Assembly: GCA_037200525.1 (NCBI GenBank)
Contig: JBBCGG010000001.1
Location: forward strand, 521,526-585,525
Reading direction: 5' to 3'
DNA: 64,000 nucleotides
DNA from: Methylocella sp.
GTDB taxonomy: Bacteria; Pseudomonadota; Alphaproteobacteria; Rhizobiales; Beijerinckiaceae
This document shows, piece by piece, positions 45,914 to 54,849 of this stretch. How positions within the stretch are numbered: position 1 is the stretch's first letter; each line of letters begins with the position of its first letter. The notes beneath the pieces are model-generated. The model had not been told where the DNA came from, did not search any database, and worked only from the letters and a program-made list of their open reading frames with translations. Made by a program: the position numbers and the translations under genes.

Positions 45914-46582
45914 TCATGCATCAGGCCGTCGTCTGACGAGAATGAGGCGAGCAGCTGCGGATGTTTTGCTTTGCAAGGTCTCAATCAAATAATTAGCCGC
46001 AGCGGATGAGTCGGTCAATTCAGCTTCAGCCTGTTGTCCCTTGGAAAATACGCCAACTGCTCCATTTTCAATGAATTTGTGGGCGTACCCTAGCAAGGCG
46101 TCCAAAGGCGCCAGGGCGCGAGCGCTGACGGCTTCGATCGCGGCGTCGAGAGTTGGAACGACCGTCTCGATTCGGGCGCAGTGAATAACGGTGGGAGCGC
46201 CTGTTTCACGTGAAACTTCGCGGAGAAAAGCGCATTTGCGTTGATCGGATTCGATGAGATGGACGCGGGCGTTCGGGTTATCGGCATAGCGGATTGCGGT
46301 CACGATGCCGGGAAAACCGCCGCCCGAACCTAAATCCAGCCAGCAGCGTGCCTGCGGCACCGCGTCCGAAACCTGAAGCGAATCGGCGAAATGCCGGATC
46401 CAGACTTCCTCAAGACTGCCCTCGCCGACGAGGTTGATCACGCGCTGCCATTTCTTGAGCAGCCCCTCGTAGATGGAGAGCCGCCGAAGAGTTTCTGGCG
46501 ATGCCTGTCCTAACAAGCGATGCAAGGAGGCCAGCTCCTCGAGCCGCGTTGGCGCGTCAGGTCGTTGCGATCGGGGCGTCAA
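45914..46582 (-). CDS. rsmG: 16S rRNA (guanine527-N7)-methyltransferase RsmG
   Basis: RsmG (GidB) methylates G527 of 16S rRNA; its loss gives mild streptomycin resistance. It has the SAM-binding motif WLDLGSGGGFPGIVTAI, the LIESDQRKCAFLREVSRETG segment and VSARALAPLDALL. The start is TTG at 46582, 1 bp after the mnmG stop. Length 222. A parS site is embedded in its coding sequence at 46202-46217. Confidence 0.95.
   Translation of the reverse strand: MTPRSQRPDAPTRLEELASLHRLLGQASPETLRRLSIYEGLLKKWQRVINLVGEGSLEEVWIRHFADSLQVSDAVPQARCWLDLGSGGGFPGIVTAIRYADNPNARVHLIESDQRKCAFLREVSRETGAPTVIHCARIETVVPTLDAAIEAVSARALAPLDALLGYAHKFIENGAVGVFSKGQQAEAELTDSSAAANYLIETLQSKTSAAARLILVRRRPDA
46202..46217. promoter_or_regulatory. 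parS site 1 (inside rsmG)
   Basis: TGTTTCACGTGAAACT matches the 16-bp parS palindrome TGTTTCACGTGAAACA at 15 of 16 positions. It lies in the rsmG coding region and encodes SRETG, so the protein tolerates the site. Confidence 0.93.
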
Positions 46583-46583
46583 T

Positions 46584-48443
46584 CTATGAACCGAGGCCGA
46601 CGCGGCGAACTTTTGAAGCCAATAAAGTCATGGCGGCGGGCGTCATGCCTTCGATGCGGCTTGCCTGACCCATCGTGCGCGGCCGGATCATGTCCAGCCG
46701 GCTGCGGATCTCATTCGACAATCCTTGCAAAAGTGAATAGTCGAGATTGTCCGGGATGGTCAGCGCCTCATCGCGCCGCGCCGCCTCAATGTCGTTGGTC
46801 TGACGTTCCAAATAGACGGCGTATTTGGCGTCAATCTCGATTTGCTGGGCGATCTTTGTATCTATGTCCCCGAGCTCGGGCCAAATCGACTGCATCGACG
46901 CGATGGAGATATCCGGCAATCCAAGAATGTCAAAGGCGGTTCGACGTTGGCCGTCATGATTGATTTTGAGGCCATGCCGCGCCGCCGCATTCGGACTGAG
47001 ACTGAAGCGCTGCAAGAGGCTCCGCGCATGGAGGAGCGCGGCGTCTTTAGCGGCAAAGGCCTGGACCCGGTCGTGGCCGACGCAGCCGATATCAATGCCG
47101 CGGCGGGTCAGTCTTTGGTCGGCATTGTCGGCGCGCAAAGACAGGCGATATTCGGCGCGCGACGTGAACATCCGATATGGTTCAGTCACGCCGCGATTGA
47201 CTAAATCATCGACCATGACGCCGATATAGGCCTCGGACCGCTGAAATGAGATGGCGGGCGCTCCGCCGGCCAGGGCGGCTGCGTTCAAGCCGGCGACAAG
47301 ACCCTGCGCCGCCGCCTCCTCATAACCAGTGGTGCCATTGATTTGCCCGGCGAGAAAAAGACCGGGCAGTCGCTTCGTTTCCAGGCTGGATTTCAATTCT
47401 CGCGGATCGACGAAATCATATTCGATCGCATAGCCGGGTTGCAGGATGGCGACTTTGGCGAGCCCCGGAATCGTGCGCAAAAAACGATCCTGAATCTCTT
47501 CTGGCAGAGCAGTCGAGATTCCGTTGGGGTAGATCGTCTTGTCTTCGAGACCTTCGGGTTCGAGAAAAATCTGGTGAGCATCGCGATCGCCGAAGCGGAC
47601 CACCTTATCTTCGATCGAAGGACAATAGCGCGGGCCCCGGCCGCTGATCGCGCCGGAATAAACGGGCGAGTGCTCGAGATTCTCAAGAATGAGCGCGTGA
47701 CCTTCGCGGGTGGTATGGGTAATGAAGCAATCGACTTGCGGATTGGCGATGGCCCCTGTCAAGAACGAAAATGGCTCGGGCTCAGCATCAGCGCTCTGGC
47801 GTTCCAAAGCGGACCAGTCGATGGTGTCGCCGTCGAGACGCGGCGGCGTCCCGGTCTTCAGGCGTCCCATGCGAAATTGAAGCCTTTCGAGCGTTTCGCC
47901 AAGGCGGACGGCGGGATTTTCACCGATGCGGCCGGCTGGAATCTTCGTTTTGCCTCTATGGATCACGCCGCGCAGGAAAGTGCCCGTCGTGATGATGAGC
48001 GCGCCGCAGGCAATTTCCTGTCCGGCCGTGGTGACCAGTCCCGCGACGCGGCCGTTCTCGATCAAAATATCGGCGGCCTCGCCTTCGATTACTTTAAGGT
48101 TCTCAGTTGCGGCAATCGCGGCTTGCATGGCTTTCCGATAAAGCCGTCTATCCGCCTGCGCGCGGGGCCCGCGCACGGCCGGACCTTTTGCGCGGTTCAG
48201 AACCCGGAATTGGATCCCTGCAGCGTCGGCGACGCGGCCCATCAGTCCATCGAGAGCGTCGATTTCGCGCACGAGATGACCTTTGCCGAGGCCGCCGATT
48301 GCTGGATTACAGGACATCGTTCCGATCGTATCGGAGGCGTGGGTGAGGAGGGCAGTCCTTGCTCCCATGCGCGCTGCTGCGGCCGCAGCCTCGCATCCGG
48401 CGTGGCCGCCGCCGACTACGATCACATCAAAGGCGCCGCGCAT
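46584..48443 (-). CDS. mnmG: tRNA uridine-34 carboxymethylaminomethyl-modifying enzyme MnmG
   Basis: MnmG (GidA) with MnmE forms the cmnm5 group on wobble uridines. It is an FAD protein with [19 protein letters not shown] at the N-terminus, the [22 protein letters not shown] motif, [10 protein letters not shown], the [13 protein letters not shown] segment with the conserved Cys and [16 protein letters not shown]. Length 619. The ATG at 48443 lies 22 bp downstream of a perfect parS. It sits between mnmE and rsmG on one transcript. Confidence 0.96.
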   Translation of the reverse strand: MRGAFDVIVVGGGHAGCEAAAAAARMGARTALLTHASDTIGTMSCNPAIGGLGKGHLVREIDALDGLMGRVADAAGIQFRVLNRAKGPAVRGPRAQADRRLYRKAMQAAIAATENLKVIEGEAADILIENGRVAGLVTTAGQEIACGALIITTGTFLRGVIHRGKTKIPAGRIGENPAVRLGETLERLQFRMGRLKTGTPPRLDGDTIDWSALERQSADAEPEPFSFLTGAIANPQVDCFITHTTREGHALILENLEHSPVYSGAISGRGPRYCPSIEDKVVRFGDRDAHQIFLEPEGLEDKTIYPNGISTALPEEIQDRFLRTIPGLAKVAILQPGYAIEYDFVDPRELKSSLETKRLPGLFLAGQINGTTGYEEAAAQGLVAGLNAAALAGGAPAISFQRSEAYIGVMVDDLVNRGVTEPYRMFTSRAEYRLSLRADNADQRLTRRGIDIGCVGHDRVQAFAAKDAALLHARSLLQRFSLSPNAAARHGLKINHDGQRRTAFDILGLPDISIASMQSIWPELGDIDTKIAQQIEIDAKYAVYLERQTNDIEAARRDEALTIPDNLDYSLLQGLSNEIRSRLDMIRPRTMGQASRIEGMTPAAMTLLASKVRRVGLGS

Positions 48444-48464
48444 CGACTCTCGATCTCCATTGAA

Positions 48465-48480
48465 TGTTTCACGTGAAACA
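48465..48480. promoter_or_regulatory. parS site 2 (mnmE-mnmG gap), perfect match
   Basis: TGTTTCACGTGAAACA is an exact copy of the parS consensus. It lies in the short mnmE-mnmG gap, 2.2 kb from parS site 1 and about 12 kb from the proposed origin. Confidence 0.97.
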
Positions 48481-48491
48481 GGTTGAGCGGC

Positions 48492-49847
48492 CTATTTTCC
48501 GATGCAGAACCGCGAAAATATTTCGCCCAAAATATCTTCTACATCAACCAAGCCTGTAAGTCTCTGCAAGGCAAAAAGCGCCGCGCGCAAGTCTTCGGCT
48601 ATAATTTCGACGGGCGAATCGAGATTGTCCAGGATGCGCGTCAAAGCCGCCGCCGCCGCATTGAATGATTGGCGATGTCGCTCCTGCGTAATCAAGCCCC
48701 CATAACCATCGCCGGTGATGGAGCTGGCGAAATCGGCAAGTTTTTGCAGCAAGACTCCCATGTTTTGGCCCGTTTCGGCGCTGAGGTATATCTCGCCCTC
48801 GCGCGCGGGCGTATCGGTCGGGGAAAGATCGCATTTGGTCAAGATTGGCCAAATTACGCTTGTCCCGACCCGCTTGTCGGGAGCGACCGGCCGATCTGCT
48901 TCGCTCAGCCAAAGAATAAGGTCGGCATGCTGCGCTTTCTGCAGAGCGCGGGCGACGCCGATTTGTTCGACGGCGTCGGCACTTTCTCGCAGGCCCGCCG
49001 TATCGATCAGAGTTACGGGGCAGCCGCTAAGGTCAAGATGAACCTCGAGCGCGTCGCGCGTCGTGCCCGCCTCTTTTGAGACAATCGCCACATCGCGGCG
49101 CGCTAGCGCGTTGAGCAGGGTCGATTTTCCGGCATTCGGAGGACCCGCGATAACAATAACGAGTCCATCGCGAATGCGCTCGCCCGAGCGACTTGCGTTG
49201 AGTTCGGAGCGCAACCCGTCACGAACCGGCCGAAGCAGACTGCGGACACGGCGGCTGGTCGCCTCGGGAACGTCGCCCTCGTCGGAAAAATCGATTTCCG
49301 CTTCAACGAGGGCTGAGGCCTCAAGCAGGGCTTTGCGCCAGATCGCCGCTTGCTGGCTGAGACGTCCCTTCATTTGGCGCAAGGCCTGGCGGCGCTGCCA
49401 TTCGGTTTCGGCGTCGATCAGATCGGCGAGCCCTTCGACTTGCGCCAGATCCATTTTGCCGTTTAATAAGGCGCGCCGGGTGAATTCACCAGGCTCGGCG
49501 GCGCGGACTCCGTTGAGGCGTCCGATCGCCGCGATCAAGGCGGAGACAACCGCCCGGCCGCCGTGGATATGAAACTCGGCGCAATCTTCGCCAGTAAAAC
49601 TGCGCGGTGCGGGAAAAAACATCGCAATGCCTTGATCGAGCGCTTCTCCAGTCGCGCCATCCCGGAGCGTTGCAAGGGTTGCAACGCGCGGCGCTGGGAC
49701 CCTGCCAGCAATGGTCTTGACGATATCGCGCGTCGCCGGCCCGGAGATCCGCACCACCGCGATCGCGGCGCGGCCCGCGCCCGAGGCGATGGCGAAGATC
49801 GTTTCGGCCCTCATCCCGCCGACGGTTTCGGCGTTTTCCCTGCTCAT
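48492..49847 (-). CDS. mnmE: tRNA modification GTPase MnmE
   Basis: MnmE (TrmE) is the GTPase partner of MnmG in wobble-uridine modification. The N-terminal formyl-THF domain starts ETIFAIASGAGRAAIAVVRISG. The G domain has G1 GPPNAGKST, G3 DTAGLRES and a TKCD G4 motif. It ends RFCIGK, the C-[IV]-G-K tail needed for catalysis. The ATG at 49847 has GAGGAG upstream and gives 451 residues; an ATG at 49811 is possible. In most relatives this gene directly follows rho in the same direction; here it is 10 kb away and inverted. Confidence 0.95.
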   Translation of the reverse strand: MSRENAETVGGMRAETIFAIASGAGRAAIAVVRISGPATRDIVKTIAGRVPAPRVATLATLRDGATGEALDQGIAMFFPAPRSFTGEDCAEFHIHGGRAVVSALIAAIGRLNGVRAAEPGEFTRRALLNGKMDLAQVEGLADLIDAETEWQRRQALRQMKGRLSQQAAIWRKALLEASALVEAEIDFSDEGDVPEATSRRVRSLLRPVRDGLRSELNASRSGERIRDGLVIVIAGPPNAGKSTLLNALARRDVAIVSKEAGTTRDALEVHLDLSGCPVTLIDTAGLRESADAVEQIGVARALQKAQHADLILWLSEADRPVAPDKRVGTSVIWPILTKCDLSPTDTPAREGEIYLSAETGQNMGVLLQKLADFASSITGDGYGGLITQERHRQSFNAAAAALTRILDNLDSPVEIIAEDLRAALFALQRLTGLVDVEDILGEIFSRFCIGK

Positions 49848-49974
49848 CAAGATCCTGCTCCTCGCGCTGCAGTCAATCGCGCGAATGCTCTGACTATGCG
49901 TCTTATCTGTTTGTTTTGATGTATGATCTTCTCTAAGGAATTTGCGACCCGTCGAAAAACGCTGCGGAAAGAAG

Positions 49975-52041
49975 ATGAAAACGATGTCAGGCAATGAACT
50001 CAGCCGAGCCGCAAGTCCTTATCTGCTGCAGCACGCGCACAACCCCGTGCATTGGCGGATGTGGACGCCAGCGGCTTTGCAGGAGGCTCAGGACCTCAAC
50101 AAGCCGATTCTTCTATCCGTTGGCTATGCCGCCTGCCACTGGTGCCATGTTATGGCCCATGAGAGCTTTGAAGATCAGAACACCGCGGCGGTGATGAACG
50201 AACTCTTCGTGAATATCAAGGTCGATCGCGAAGAGCGGCCGGATATTGATCATATCTATATGCAATCGCTTCAGGCTTTCGGCGAACGCGGCGGCTGGCC
50301 GCTGACGATGTTTCTCACGCCAAAAGGCGAGCCGTTCTGGGGCGGAACCTATTTCCCCAAGGGCGATCAATATGGACGGCCCGCCTTCGTGAGCGTGCTG
50401 CAATCCGTCGCCCAAGCTTTTCGCGCCGAGCCGCAGCGGATCGCGCATAACGCCCAGGCCATCCGCAAAGAATTGTCAAAACTCGCGCCCAATGCCGGGG
50501 GCTTTCAACTCGCGGCCGAACAATTGACCAATCTTGCGCCGCAACTCGTCAATGCCATCGACCCGATCAATGGCGGCCTGCGCGGGGCGCCCAAATTTCC
50601 AAATACGCCGATTCTGGAGCTTCTCTGGCGCGCCGAAGGGCGGCTTAGGAAGCATACATATCGCGAATCCGTACGCCTGACGCTCGCGCATATGTCGGAG
50701 GGCGGGATATATGATCATCTCGGCGGCGGCTATGCCCGCTATTCGACGGATGAGCGCTGGCTCGTGCCGCATTTTGAAAAAATGCTTTATGACAACGCGC
50801 AGATCCTCGAATTCCTGGCCCTTTGCTGCGTCGAGTTCGGCGACGATTTGTTCCGCGTGAGGGCGCGGGAGACCGTCGGCTGGCTGGAGCGCGAGATGAC
50901 CAATGCCGGCGGGGCTTTCTGCGCCAGCCTCGACGCCGATAGTGAGGGCGTCGAAGGGAAATTCTACGTCTGGACCTGGAGCGAGCTCGCGTCGGTTCTC
51001 GGCGAGGAAGACGCCCGTTTTCTTGGCAAATTTTACGACGCTTCGCCGGACGGCAATTGGACCGACGAACATCTTGGCCACACTGTCACGATCCTGAACC
51101 GCCTGAAGTCGCAACGCTCGAGCGCGGAAGATGAGGCGCGGCTTACAACGCTGCGACAAATGCTATTCGAGGCTCGCGAAAAGCGCGTCCACCCCGGTCT
51201 CGACGATAAGATCATGGCGGATTGGAACGGCTTGATGATCGCCGCGCTGGTCAATGCGGCGACGCTTTTGCGCGAGCCGCAATGGATCGCGTTGGCCGCC
51301 CGCGCTTATGATTTCATTATCTCGACGATGCAATATGTCGATCCGCAGGGCAACAAGCGGTTGGGGCATAGCTGGCGCGCCGGCGTTTTGGTGACGCCTG
51401 GCCTCGCGCTCGATCACGCCGCGATGATGCGCGCCGCGCTGGCGTTGCACGAGGCGCGCAATCTGCCGGGGCTCGCGGCGCGGCTCCATCGCGATTATCT
51501 GGCGGACGCGATTGGTTGGGCCGAGGCGCTGGAGACCTATCACGTCGACAGCGCGAGCGGCCTTTTGTGCATGGCTGCGACCGACGCAAGCGATGTCATC
51601 CTGCGGCTCGCGCCGACCGCTGACGATGCGATCCTCAACGCTCATCCGGTGTTTCTGTCCGCACTGATCCGCCTCGCGGGGCTGAGCGGTGATGACCGGT
51701 GGCTGCGGCGCGCCGACGCTCTGTTCGACGCTGTCGCCGCGTCTGTGCGGACGAGCTTTGTCGGCCACGCCGGCATTTTGAACGCCCTCGACATGCGGCT
51801 GCACATCAAGGAAATTGTGACGGCGGGGCCGCGGCGCCTCGCTCTTTATGAGGCCGCGCTGGCGGCGCCGTTCACTGATCGGATCGTTATGGACATTGAT
51901 AGGCCGGAGGAGATTCCAGCGGGTCATCCGGCCAAAGCGCAAGCGGAGCTTGCAGGGGAGGCGGCGGCCTTCGTTTGCTCGGGCGGAGTCTGTTCCCCGC
52001 CAGCGCGGGAGGCGCAGGCATTGCGGAGTCTTCTCGAATGA
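49975..52041 (+). CDS. DUF255 thioredoxin-like / six-hairpin glycosidase-like protein (YyaL family)
   Basis: The N-terminal thioredoxin-like domain has LLQHAHNPVHWRMW, VGYAACHWCHVMAHESFED (CxxC-type CHWC) and VKVDREERPDID-like IKVDREERPDID, then ERGGWPLTMFLTP and WGGTYFP. The remaining 500 residues form the alpha/alpha toroid seen in this family (GIYDHLGGGYARYSTDERWLVPHFEKMLYDNAQ). It is homologous to YyaL and mammalian SPATA20; the biochemical function is unknown. Starts at 49975 or 49984 are both near the family N-terminus. It is divergent from mnmE. Confidence 0.9.
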   Translation: MKTMSGNELSRAASPYLLQHAHNPVHWRMWTPAALQEAQDLNKPILLSVGYAACHWCHVMAHESFEDQNTAAVMNELFVNIKVDREERPDIDHIYMQSLQAFGERGGWPLTMFLTPKGEPFWGGTYFPKGDQYGRPAFVSVLQSVAQAFRAEPQRIAHNAQAIRKELSKLAPNAGGFQLAAEQLTNLAPQLVNAIDPINGGLRGAPKFPNTPILELLWRAEGRLRKHTYRESVRLTLAHMSEGGIYDHLGGGYARYSTDERWLVPHFEKMLYDNAQILEFLALCCVEFGDDLFRVRARETVGWLEREMTNAGGAFCASLDADSEGVEGKFYVWTWSELASVLGEEDARFLGKFYDASPDGNWTDEHLGHTVTILNRLKSQRSSAEDEARLTTLRQMLFEAREKRVHPGLDDKIMADWNGLMIAALVNAATLLREPQWIALAARAYDFIISTMQYVDPQGNKRLGHSWRAGVLVTPGLALDHAAMMRAALALHEARNLPGLAARLHRDYLADAIGWAEALETYHVDSASGLLCMAATDASDVILRLAPTADDAILNAHPVFLSALIRLAGLSGDDRWLRRADALFDAVAASVRTSFVGHAGILNALDMRLHIKEIVTAGPRRLALYEAALAAPFTDRIVMDIDRPEEIPAGHPAKAQAELAGEAAAFVCSGGVCSPPAREAQALRSLLE

Positions 52042-52042
52042 A

Positions 52043-52075
52043 AATAGCGCGGCGGAGGTCGTTCGCCGCGCTATT
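52043..52075 (-). terminator. Intrinsic terminator between yyaL-like and bfr genes
   Basis: AATAGCGCGGCG (52043-52054) and CGCCGCGCTATT (52064-52075) form a perfect 12-bp stem with a 9-nt loop. On the minus strand the stem is followed by TTTTCATTC, a usable U-tract for bfr transcripts. On the plus strand no U-tract follows. It starts 2 bp after the stop of the convergent yyaL-like gene, so it probably serves both. Confidence 0.8.
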
Positions 52076-52106
52076 GAAGCGTAGATTAATTGCTTGAACG
52101 TCGCGT

Positions 52107-52592
52107 CTAAAGGTCTTCGGAAAGCTTGCCGATGTGCTTCTGGCTATAAAGCTGAATGCCGACTTGCTTGATCAGTTCGAGCTGTGTTTCAAGAAAATCA
52201 ATATGATGCTCTTCATCGATTAAGAGTTCATCATATAATTCTTTGGTGACGCGGTCATGAACTGTAATGGCGTATTCGGCCGCTTCAGTATAAAGTGCGC
52301 GCGCGCCAAGTTCAGCAGCGAGATCGCAAGTAAGAATTTCTTCGACTGTTTGTCCAATCCGCAATGGATCCAGGACTTGCATGTTCGGAAATCCTTCGAG
52401 GAAAAGAATGCGCGCCGTGAGTTTATCAGCGTGCCGCATTTCCTCAATGGATTCTTCTCGCCATTGCTTGGCTAGATCCTTGAATCCCCAGTTGTCGAGG
52501 ATACGAAAATGAAGCCAATATTGATTGATCGCCGTCAATTCGCTGCGCAAGCTGCGATTGAGATAGTCGATGACTCTGTCGTCACCCTTCAT
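52107..52592 (-). CDS. bfr: Bacterioferritin
   Basis: Bfr is the 24-mer haem-containing iron store. The 161-residue protein has the ferroxidase ligands Glu18 (LRSELTAINQYWLH), Glu51 and His54 (SIEEMRHAD), Glu94 (YTEAAEYAI), Glu127 and His130 (LIDEEHHIDFL), and the haem ligand Met52. It is complete. The DNA is somewhat richer in A+T than the surroundings, as expected for a highly expressed gene with different codon use. An Irr-box-like palindrome at 52695 lies 100 bp upstream, matching the known control of bfr by Irr in Rhizobiales. Confidence 0.96.
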   Translation of the reverse strand: MKGDDRVIDYLNRSLRSELTAINQYWLHFRILDNWGFKDLAKQWREESIEEMRHADKLTARILFLEGFPNMQVLDPLRIGQTVEEILTCDLAAELGARALYTEAAEYAITVHDRVTKELYDELLIDEEHHIDFLETQLELIKQVGIQLYSQKHIGKLSEDL

Positions 52593-53001
52593 TGTTGCGG
52601 ACTCCTCGCTTGATATTTAAATTTGGCGTAAGGCGAATGGGATGAAAATCGCTGACCCTATTCGCATAAGGGACGAGCTGATGCACTAGTCTATTTTAGA
52701 ATAATTCCTACAGCTACGATATTATATGCAATTTCAAGGTCCCGAAAGCGATAATGCAGTAAAGCTCTCGTCTGTACAAGAGTGGAAAGTCGACCGCGAT
52801 AGGCGCGCCGCCCGAGCCGCGACGGCGCCGCGTTCCTGTCTCGTCCTAAACTCCCTCGTCGCAAATCGCGCGGAGGGGACTGCGAGGGATAAGCGGGGAA
52901 GTAAGATTTTCGACAAGGACAACATAAACATTGAATGAGTGATAAAAGCTAAACGCAACGTCCGTCTGGCATTTCTGCCTGAGGCAGGTGAGGAGGTCGA
53001 G
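52593..53001. other. bfr upstream region / gap before the EAL gene
   Basis: About 410 bp. It holds the bfr promoter side and the Irr-box-like site at 52695. A 70-codon frame at 52726-52938 opens on the plus strand (MQFQGPESDNAVKLS...), but it has no recognisable domain and I do not call it. Confidence 0.5.
52695..52710. promoter_or_regulatory. Irr-box-like (ICE) palindrome upstream of bfr
   Basis: TTTAGAATAATTCCTA matches the iron control element TTTAGAA-N-ATTCTAAA type used by Irr in Rhizobiales, with one half imperfect. It is about 100 bp upstream of the bfr start. Irr represses bfr under iron limitation in Bradyrhizobium and relatives. Confidence 0.6.
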
Positions 53002-53812
53002 ATGACGGCGCAGGCGACCACCGAGACGAAGATTTACGAAGTCGGGGACAGCGACGGCTGCTCGCTGGAGGAGGATTTGCGCCGCGCGCTCAAGACTGGT
53101 GAATTCGAGCTTTATTATCAGAGCCATCACCGGCTTTGAGGCTTTGTTGCGTTGGCGCCATCCTTTGCGCGGCCTCGTACCGCCCGCCGAATTCATCGCT
53201 TTTTCGGAAGAGACTGGGCTCATTGCGACGCTCGGCGAATGGGCGCTTCGACAAGCCTGCGCAGAGGCCTCTGCGTGGCCGGACGATTTGAAAGTCTCGG
53301 TCAATGTGTCGTCCGTTCAATTCCAGAGCGGAGACCTGACGCATGTGGTTGGGACCGCCCTTGCGGGGGCCGGGCTGCCCCCTTCGCGTCTTGATCTTGA
53401 GATCACCGAGTCCGTTCTTTTGGCCGAAAGCCCCGCCAATCTCGCAACCTTGCGGCGCCTGCGCGGCCTTGGGGTCAGCGTTTCGATGGATGATTTCGGA
53501 ACCGGCTATTCCAGCTTCCGCAACTTGCGCGCCTTTCCTTTCGACAAAATCAAGATCGACCGGTCCTTCATCCGCGAGCTGCCGACGAGCCGCGATTGCA
53601 GCGCGATCGTCCGGGCTGTCGCCAGTCTTGGAGCGAGCCTTGGCATGTCGACGACGGCCGAAGGCGTCGAGACCAACGAACAGCTCGAATGGCTGCGCAA
53701 CGAGGGCTGCACGGAGATGCAAGGCTATTTCTTCAGTCCGCCAATTCCGGCAAGCGAGATTGGGGCCATCCTGGCGAGGAACGGCTGCGCGCAATCTCGG
53801 CTCGCGCAATAG
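53002..53812 (+). pseudogene. EAL-domain (c-di-GMP phosphodiesterase) gene broken by a deletion/frameshift
   Basis: The first part (53002-53139 frame, good GAGGAGG site before ATG 53002) reads SLEEDLRRALKTGEFELYYQ, the standard start of an EAL domain. It then stops within ten codons. The rest of the domain continues in another frame from about 53121: AITGFEALLRWRHPLRGLVPPAE, VSVNVSSVQF, LEITESVLL, DDFGTGYSSF, KIKIDRSF and AEGVET. Relatives have about ten more residues (P-x-V-N-L-x-T type) between YYQ and ITGFEALLRW, so a small deletion shifted the frame at about 53118-53124. All catalytic residues downstream are intact. A product starting at ATG 53099 would lack the first strand. No GGDEF domain is present. 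Confidence 0.72.
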
Positions 53813-53852
53813 ATCGCGGGCTGAAGACGCAATAGCCGTGCGGCTCGTCTCG

Positions 53853-54740
53853 TCAGTCCTGATCAAACCCCGCGTCCTCGGCGGCGCGTTTGGCGATGGC
53901 AGACCAGTCGAGGTCGCGATCGCCATTGGCCAGCGCCGCGAGAAAACGGTCCCGCACGATGGCGGCGAAGGGCAGCGGCACTTCGAGAGTTTCCGCAGCC
54001 TGCTGGACCAGACGATTGTCCTTCTGTCCAAGAGCCATCTTGAAGCCGGGGGGCGAGAACTTGCCTTCGAGGATCAGGCTGCCATAGGTCTTGTAGACCG
54101 GCGCCGCGAACAGCGTTTCGGTCAGAAACTCGTTGACCTTCGCGGTCTCAACCCCCCCTTTGGCGGTCAGAGCAAAGGCCTCGGCGAGGCTTTCGATGAC
54201 GCAGGTGATGAGAAAATTGCCGGTGAGCTTCAAAAGATTCGCCTGCGCGGGCGTATCGCCGATGACGAAGGTGCGCTGACCCATCGCATCTAGCGCCGGA
54301 CGGATCTTTTCGATCACATCGGGCGCCCCGGCCGCAGCGATGAAGAGCTTGGCCGCCGCCGCGGCCTCCGGCCGACCGAACACCGGCGCGGCGACAAAAC
54401 GCTGACAGCGTTGGGTATGAGCAAAAGCGAGACGCTCCGACAGCGCCACCGAGATCGTGCTCATCGAGACATGGGCGGCCCCTTTCGCCAGCCCCTTGGC
54501 GATGCCGTTGTCGCCGAGCGCTACGGCCTCGACGGCTTGGTCATCGGCGAGCATGGTGATCGCTATCTCAGCCCGGCTCGCCGCCTCCGCCGGCGTATCG
54601 GCGACCTCGGCGCCTTCCGCCGCAATGGCTCGGGCGGGCTCCGAACTCCGATTCCACACAATCACCTTGTGTCCATGTTTGATGAGATTGCGCGCCATCG
54701 CGCCGCCCATCCCGCCTAATCCCAGAAATGCTATTTCCAT
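53853..54740 (-). CDS. NAD(P)-dependent beta-hydroxyacid dehydrogenase (3-hydroxyisobutyrate dehydrogenase-like)
   Basis: The 295-residue protein starts MEIAFLGLGGMGGAMARNL with the GxGxxG dinucleotide motif, then VWNRSSE, which suggests NADP preference. The catalytic-region segments are HVSMSTISVALS and LLKLTGNFL (catalytic Lys in LKLTGN). The family covers 3-hydroxyisobutyrate, tartronate semialdehyde and glyoxylate/succinic-semialdehyde reductases. The exact substrate cannot be told. The ATG at 54740 fits the Rossmann start; the frame reaches 54767. It is followed upstream by copy C of the repeat and a 2-dehydropantoate reductase-like gene on the same strand. Confidence 0.85.
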   Translation of the reverse strand: MEIAFLGLGGMGGAMARNLIKHGHKVIVWNRSSEPARAIAAEGAEVADTPAEAASRAEIAITMLADDQAVEAVALGDNGIAKGLAKGAAHVSMSTISVALSERLAFAHTQRCQRFVAAPVFGRPEAAAAAKLFIAAAGAPDVIEKIRPALDAMGQRTFVIGDTPAQANLLKLTGNFLITCVIESLAEAFALTAKGGVETAKVNEFLTETLFAAPVYKTYGSLILEGKFSPPGFKMALGQKDNRLVQQAAETLEVPLPFAAIVRDRFLAALANGDRDLDWSAIAKRAAEDAGFDQD

Positions 54741-54759
54741 AAAATTTCTCCATGAACCG

Positions 54760-54818
54760 CAGCGCATGATCCCGAAAATTTACGGAGTTTTCGGACAGGA
54801 TTATGCGTTGAAACCAAA
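54760..54818 (+). repeat. Dispersed intergenic repeat, copy C
   Basis: GCAGCGCATGATCCCGAAAA, a spacer TTTACGGAG, then TTTTCGGACAGGATTATGCG and TTGAAACCAAAGG. This is the most complete copy: the left GCATGATC and right GATTATGC ends also pair, making a long palindrome. It occupies the gap between two minus-strand dehydrogenase genes. Confidence 0.65.
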
Positions 54819-54849
54819 GGTGAAGAACCTGGGGAGGGCGCCTTGGCGG

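Noticed and set aside
47343-48476. 377-codon plus-strand frame opposite mnmG
   Set aside because: mnmG is complete on the other strand with clear FAD motifs; this frame has none.
52726-52938. 70-codon frame between bfr and the EAL gene
   Set aside because: DRRAAR is loosely like the start of a PilZ domain, but the rest does not follow and there is no clear ribosome site.
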